From JBDTMT01 sp033764095 (GTDB taxonomy: Bacteria > Desulfobacterota > Binatia > HRBIN30 > CADEER01), in assembly GCA_033764095.1 (NCBI GenBank), contig JANRJF010000051.1, positions 1 through 16,380 of the forward strand: a DNA stretch of 16,380 nucleotides, given 5' to 3'. Position 1 is the stretch's first letter; each line of letters begins with the position of its first letter. This document shows, one piece after another, positions 12,819-16,380 of this stretch. The notes under the pieces are model-generated. The model was not told the DNA's origin. It ran no database searches and saw only the letters and a program-made list of their open reading frames with translations. Position numbers and translations under genes: made by a program.

Positions 12819-14840
12819 ATGCGGGAGCGATGGCGGCGCTCGATCGCGGCGCGGGTGGGGGTGGCGGCGCTGCTGCTGGGGGCGGCGGCGGTCGGGCTGC
12901 TCACGCCCGGACCGCGCCAGGACGCGGTCGGCTGGACCGAGCTGATCGCGCCACTGCGCGTCGGCGAGGCGGTCACGCGCGGCTACGTCCTGCTGCCGCC
13001 GCGGCGCGGGACGAGCGGCGACATCGTCTGCGTCGCCCGCCGCCCGGCCGGCCCGCTCGGCCCGCCGGCGCACATCGAGCTGCACGTGCTCGACCGCGGC
13101 CGCTGGCCGGGCGTCCTGGAGACGCGCAGCTTCGGCGTCGCCTGGGAGCAGCCGCCGAACGCGGCCGACTTCCCGCAGGCCGATGCGGTCGCGGTCACCC
13201 AGGCGTTGGCCGATGCGATCGCGCGCAACGATCCGGGCGGTCTGCCGCCGGTCGGCGCGATCCGGCTGCCCGACGATGCCGCGCCGCCGCCGATCGTCGG
13301 GGTGCTCGAGCGACTGCGCGGCGCGCGCGCGGCGGCGGTCGGCGGTGCGGTCGCGCTGGCGCTGCTGCTGCTCGCCTCGCTTCCGTATGGTGCCGTTGCG
13401 GCGGGCGCGCTGCTCTTCGCCATCGGGCTGGGGCTGCGCGGCGCGGTGCTCGACCTGCCGTTCGTGCGCGATCAGGACGTGCAGCGACTGTTCACCGGCC
13501 ACCTGCCGCTGTCCGAGATCGCCTTCGGCGGTGGGCTGCGCGACCGCCATCCGCCGCTCTACTTCTTCCTGCTGCACGCGGCCCAGGCGTTCGGTCAGTC
13601 GGAGGCGGTGGGACGCGCGCCGGCGGCGTTGGCCGGCGCCCTGGTCGGGCCGGCGCTGCTGCTGGCGACGCGCGCTGCCGGCCGCCGCGTCGGCGCGCTG
13701 GCGCTGCTGGCGGCGCTGGCGGCAACCGTCTCGCCGGCGCTGGTTGCCGGTGCGCGCGAGGTCAGCGAGATCCCGCTGTACGCTCTGCTGGCGCTCGCCG
13801 CTGCCGCGTCGCTGCTCGCCGCGCTGCGGGCGCCGCGCTGGCCGGCGCTGGCGGTTGTCGCCGCCGCGCACGCGCTGGCCTTCTGGACCTACTACCTGGC
13901 GCCGTTCCTGGTCGCCGCGCACGCCGCGGTGTTGGTCTGGCGGCGCGCGGCGCGCCGCGTCTGGCTGGCGTTCGTCGTCGGGGTGATCGCCGGATTGCCG
14001 GCGCTCGGGCTGGCGGCGCTCACTCTGGTACGCGACCGCGGCGCGCGCGACGTCGCGCGCGCCTATCCGTCGCTCGCCTGGGGCGAGCATACGCCGCTGG
14101 GGCTGCTGGTGGCGATGCTGCGCCTGAGCGTCGAGGCGCTGGGCTGGCCGGTGGCGCTGCTGACGTTCACCGCCGCCGTGGGCGGCCTGCTGCGCCGCGA
14201 TGCGGCGGCGATCACCCCGGCGCTCGGGGCGGCCGCGACGCTTGCCGGCATCGCGCTGCTGGCGCCGGTGGCGCGCGTGCAGCCGTACTACATCGAAACC
14301 GTCCTGCCGCTCGCGCTGCTCGGGCTGGCGGTGTGGCCGGTGCCGACCGCGCCGTTCTGGCGCGCCGCGGCGGCGCTGGGGTTGGTCGCCGTCGCGGCGG
14401 CTTCGCTGGCGCCACGACTGGCGGATGCGCGGGCGCTCTACGCGCCCGATCCCGACGCCTGCATGCCGCGCTTCGCGGCCGAGATCGCCCGCCATCCGCA
14501 GACGCGCGTGCTGACCGTCGCCCACTACGACAAGGCGCTGCTCGCCTACTATCTCGCCCGCCGCGAGGGGCGCGCGCTCGACTGGTACCAGCTCGATCAG
14601 GCCGGCGGGCCGCGCATCGAGCCGCTGCTGCTCGTCCACGCGCTCGACGCCGGCTCCGAGGCGGCGGCGCTGCGGCGGCTCGACGAGGCGGTGGCGGACG
14701 GCGCGGTGCTGGTCGTCGACCGCGACGCCGTCAGCCTTCCCGCGCTGGCGCAGCGCCTGGCAGCCTGCGAGCGACTGGTCGAGGCGCCGACCGCGCGCCT
14801 GCTGCGCTGCACGCGCCAATCCTCCGGCGTTACGCCATAG
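12819..14840 (+). CDS. GT-C fold membrane glycosyltransferase, PMT/ArnT-like
   Basis: The 673-residue protein has an N-terminal helix (about 12-29), a soluble stretch of about 130 residues (32-168), a multi-helix membrane region (about 172-530) and a soluble C-terminal domain (about 545-673). The central motif, RDRHPPLYFFLLHAAQAFGQ (241-260), then EAVGRAPAALAGALVGPALL (262-281) and SPALVAGAREVSEIPLYALL (305-324), is characteristic of PMT_2/ArnT-type transferases that use polyprenyl-phosphate sugars on the outer face of the membrane. An acidic patch before it (VRDQD, 216-220) is the likely counterpart of the catalytic first-loop Asp. The long soluble insertion after helix 1 is unusual for the family. 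ATG 12819 follows GGAGG (12810-12814, spacer 4). The target is unknown: lipid, glycan or Ser/Thr-rich protein. No sugar-nucleotide genes adjoin it. Confidence 0.85.
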   Translation: MRERWRRSIAARVGVAALLLGAAAVGLLTPGPRQDAVGWTELIAPLRVGEAVTRGYVLLPPRRGTSGDIVCVARRPAGPLGPPAHIELHVLDRGRWPGVLETRSFGVAWEQPPNAADFPQADAVAVTQALADAIARNDPGGLPPVGAIRLPDDAAPPPIVGVLERLRGARAAAVGGAVALALLLLASLPYGAVAAGALLFAIGLGLRGAVLDLPFVRDQDVQRLFTGHLPLSEIAFGGGLRDRHPPLYFFLLHAAQAFGQSEAVGRAPAALAGALVGPALLLATRAAGRRVGALALLAALAATVSPALVAGAREVSEIPLYALLALAAAASLLAALRAPRWPALAVVAAAHALAFWTYYLAPFLVAAHAAVLVWRRAARRVWLAFVVGVIAGLPALGLAALTLVRDRGARDVARAYPSLAWGEHTPLGLLVAMLRLSVEALGWPVALLTFTAAVGGLLRRDAAAITPALGAAATLAGIALLAPVARVQPYYIETVLPLALLGLAVWPVPTAPFWRAAAALGLVAVAAASLAPRLADARALYAPDPDACMPRFAAEIARHPQTRVLTVAHYDKALLAYYLARREGRALDWYQLDQAGGPRIEPLLLVHALDAGSEAAALRRLDEAVADGAVLVVDRDAVSLPALAQRLAACERLVEAPTARLLRCTRQSSGVTP

Positions 14841-14874
14841 GCGACAAGGGTCGGCGCGCTAGCCTCAAAGGAAT

Positions 14875-15005
14875 TCACCACAGAGGCACAGAGGGGAAGC
14901 GGGCCGGGCACGATCAGGCGCGTGCTTCCCAACCCGCATTGCTGATGGCTGTGAAGGGGATGCCCGCGTGCGCAGCTGCGGCAGTCTCTGTGCTCTCTGG
15001 TGAGC
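14875..15005. repeat. Imperfect inverted-repeat element (CACAGAG-type)
   Basis: A left arm TTCACCACAGAGGCACAGAG (14875-14894) is answered by CTCTGTGCTCTCTGGTGAG (14987-15005), its near reverse complement with small gaps. The 131-bp element contains a second pair, GGGAAGC (14895-14901) and GCTTCCC (14925-14931). It encodes nothing. The composition is less GC-rich than the flanks. Repeats of the type CACCACAGAG(A/G)CACAGAG are dispersed in many environmental bacterial genomes, which suggests a MITE-like or structured intergenic element. Confidence 0.6.
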
Positions 15006-15290
15006 TGGTTGTCTCGCCCCGGGCCTAGCGCCGGCGGGTCGCGTGGACCGACCGCGGGCGGCGCAGCGCGCGCATCTCGCCCAGGCTCGCGCGGGATCGC
15101 CCGGCATCCTGCCGCGCGCCGCCACGCTGGTGCGGCAGCGGGGGAATCGCTGTCCAGAACGTGCGGGCGGCATCAGGGGAAATCCGTACGGGAAACTTCC
15201 AGCTAGTCACGCCACGCGTGCGCCTGGCATCTGCGACGCACAACCGCAGCATTGGCCGCTCTCGAGAACGGGGGCTCCGGGGGAGGACGC
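15006..15290. other. Intergenic sequence, no gene seen
   Basis: The gap from the glycosyltransferase stop (14840) to the next start (15291) is 450 bp. After the inverted-repeat element the remaining 285 bp hold GC-rich DNA with no credible gene on either strand. A promoter for the gene at 15291 should be here, but I see no clear -35/-10 or sigma-54 pattern. The ribosome site GGAGG is at 15282-15286. Confidence 0.5.
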
Positions 15291-16380
15291 ATGGTCAAGG
15301 CTCAGTGGAGTCGTGTCGCCGCTGCCGCGCTGCTCGCGCTCGCGCTGGTTCCAGGCAAGAGCCGCGCGCTCGATCAGGGCATCACCGGCAAGAAGCTGCA
15401 GCTCAAGGGGGCGAAGTTCGTTCTGCTGTCGAAGGACGTCGGCATCACCCTGTCGGGCTCCGATCCCGTCGGCGGCGCCGACTCGTGGCTGAGCTTCGAC
15501 GACGGCGGGACGCCGGTCGCGCACGCGCTGCCGGCGACGCACTGGAGCGCCAACGGCTCGGGCACCCGCCTGCGCTACAGGAACGCGCTGGCACCGGCGG
15601 GACCGTCGGTGGTCAAGCTGGTACGACTGAAGTCGGGGCTGCTCAAGCTCGTCGGCAAGGGGGCGGCGCTCCCGATTCCGAACGGGATGGCGACGATCAA
15701 CGTCATCCTCACTCTCGACGGCGGGACGAATCGCTACTGCATGTCGTTCACCGGCACGGGCGACGGCCAGCGCTTCCTGGCGCGCGACGCCAGCGCTGGG
15801 AGTTGTCCGCTGCCGACGGCGACGCCGACCGACACGGCGACGGCGACCGCGACGCCGACCGCCACCGACACACCGACCGCAACCGACACACCGACCGCAA
15901 CCGACACGCCGAGCGCGACGCCGACGCCCGACACGCAGGTGACCTTCGGCTTCACCGGCGCCGAGCAGACCTGGGTGGTGCCAGCCGGCGTGACCTCGAT
16001 CGACGTGGACGTGCGCGGCGCGCAGGGCGGCGACGGCAACACGCCGGCCGACGCCGGCGGCCTCGGTGGGCGGGTGCTCGCCACCCTGGCCGTGACGCCG
16101 GGTGAGACGCTCTACATCTACGTCGGCGGGCAGGGCGGAGCCGCGCTGCCGATGACCAACACCGCCGGGCCCGGCGGCTTCAACGGCGGCGGTGCCGGCG
16201 GCATCGACGACGTGGACTTCAACGGTCCGGGCCCCGGCGGCGGCGGTGCGTCCGACATCCGTCAGGGCGGCAACCTGCTGAGCGATCGCGTCGTCGTCGC
16301 CGGCGGTGGCGGCGGCGCCGAGTGCTGTGGCGACGGCAACGGCGGCGCCGGCGGCGGGGTCAGCGGTGCGGCGGGCAGTG
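15291..16380 (+). CDS. Secreted glycine-rich protein with TP linker, 3' end outside window
   Basis: The frame is open from ATG 15291 to the window edge (363 codons, no stop). GGAGG (15282-15286) lies 4 nt before the start. Residues 1-26 are a signal peptide (core VAAAALLALALV, probable cleavage after SRA). Residues 28-172 form a domain with GKKLQLKGAKFVLLSKD, DPVGGADSWLSF, LRYRN, VRLKSGLLKLVGKG and NRYCMSF. This domain shares its landmarks with the C-terminal domain of the gene at the left edge. A TP-rich linker (174-214) follows, encoded partly by 18-bp tandem repeats. From 217 a glycine-rich domain begins: FTGAEQTWVVPAGVTSIDVD, VRGAQGG, LYIYVGGQGG, GGGASDIRQGG and RVVVAGGGGG, typical of secreted Gly-rich lectin-like or adhesin modules. 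The protein is probably exported to the surface; function unknown. Confidence 0.87.
   Translation, partial: MVKAQWSRVAAAALLALALVPGKSRALDQGITGKKLQLKGAKFVLLSKDVGITLSGSDPVGGADSWLSFDDGGTPVAHALPATHWSANGSGTRLRYRNALAPAGPSVVKLVRLKSGLLKLVGKGAALPIPNGMATINVILTLDGGTNRYCMSFTGTGDGQRFLARDASAGSCPLPTATPTDTATATATPTATDTPTATDTPTATDTPSATPTPDTQVTFGFTGAEQTWVVPAGVTSIDVDVRGAQGGDGNTPADAGGLGGRVLATLAVTPGETLYIYVGGQGGAALPMTNTAGPGGFNGGGAGGIDDVDFNGPGPGGGGASDIRQGGNLLSDRVVVAGGGGGAECCGDGNGGAGGGVSGAAGS
15864..15917 (+). repeat. 18-bp tandem repeat encoding TDTPTA
   Basis: Three units of 18 bp (ACCGACACACCGACCGCA at 15864-15881, an identical copy at 15882-15899 and a variant at 15900-15917) encode the Thr/Pro-rich linker of the secreted protein. 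Identical neighbouring copies suggest recent slippage, so linker length may vary between strains. Confidence 0.85.

Noticed and set aside
12591..14819. A 742-codon minus-strand frame opposite the glycosyltransferase
   Set aside because: Its composition is Arg/Gln/Ala-rich without structure. The plus-strand frame has a PMT-type motif, membrane helices and a ribosome site.
15161..16105. A 314-codon frame overlapping the last gene
   Set aside because: It is Arg-rich and lacks a signal peptide or domain; the frame from ATG 15291 has a signal peptide, a shared domain and a glycine-rich module.

Overview
The window is very GC-rich DNA (about 70% or more across most of it) with long spurious open frames on both strands. 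Four of its nine genes encode exported proteins with Thr/Pro-rich 'TPTATPT'-type tracts, and two of these share an otherwise unfamiliar secreted domain. That style, plus one protein with a Cys + transmembrane + Arg C-terminal sorting tail, suggests an uncultured deltaproteobacterium-like lineage (Binatota/'Candidatus Binatia' or Myxococcota grade). This placement is inference from protein style, not from a marker gene. There are no rRNA, tRNA, CRISPR or replication-origin signals that I can support.

Layout from left to right: (1) the 3' part of a large secreted glycine-rich / Ig-like repeat protein (1-2165, +). (2) Four tandem hairpin-forming repeats (2166-2330) between convergent genes. (3) A long pentapeptide-repeat lipoprotein (2378-4942, -). 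(4) A divergent stand-alone UvrC/Cho-type GIY-YIG nuclease (5135-5959, +). (5) A 152-bp fragment duplicating the 3' end of a methyltransferase gene (6040-6191). (6) A secreted 802-aa repeat protein with a sorting tail (6307-8715, +). (7) The intact SAM methyltransferase (8697-9326, -), whose 3' end is the second copy of the 152-bp repeat. (8) A visibly lower-GC two-gene cassette, a DUF5131 (phage Gp37/Gp68-like) three-cysteine protein and its partner TcmP (9476-11100, +). (9) A DHCR24-like FAD oxidoreductase (11203-12594, +). (10) A second cluster of the same palindromic repeat family, as an inverted pair (12607-12740). (11) A GT-C/PMT-type membrane glycosyltransferase (12819-14840, +). (12) An intergenic region with an imperfect inverted-repeat element (14875-15005). 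(13) The 5' part of another secreted glycine-rich protein (15291-16380, +), related in architecture to the gene at the left edge.

How the genes fit together: most are monocistronic and unrelated in pathway. The exceptions are the DUF5131-TcmP pair, which is a co-transcribed functional unit and the best candidate for a poorly characterised system, and the set of exported TP-rich proteins, which probably serve the cell surface. The duplication around the repeat protein, the dispersed hairpin repeats and the low-GC cassette mark 5960-11160 as the most rearranged and accessory part of the window.
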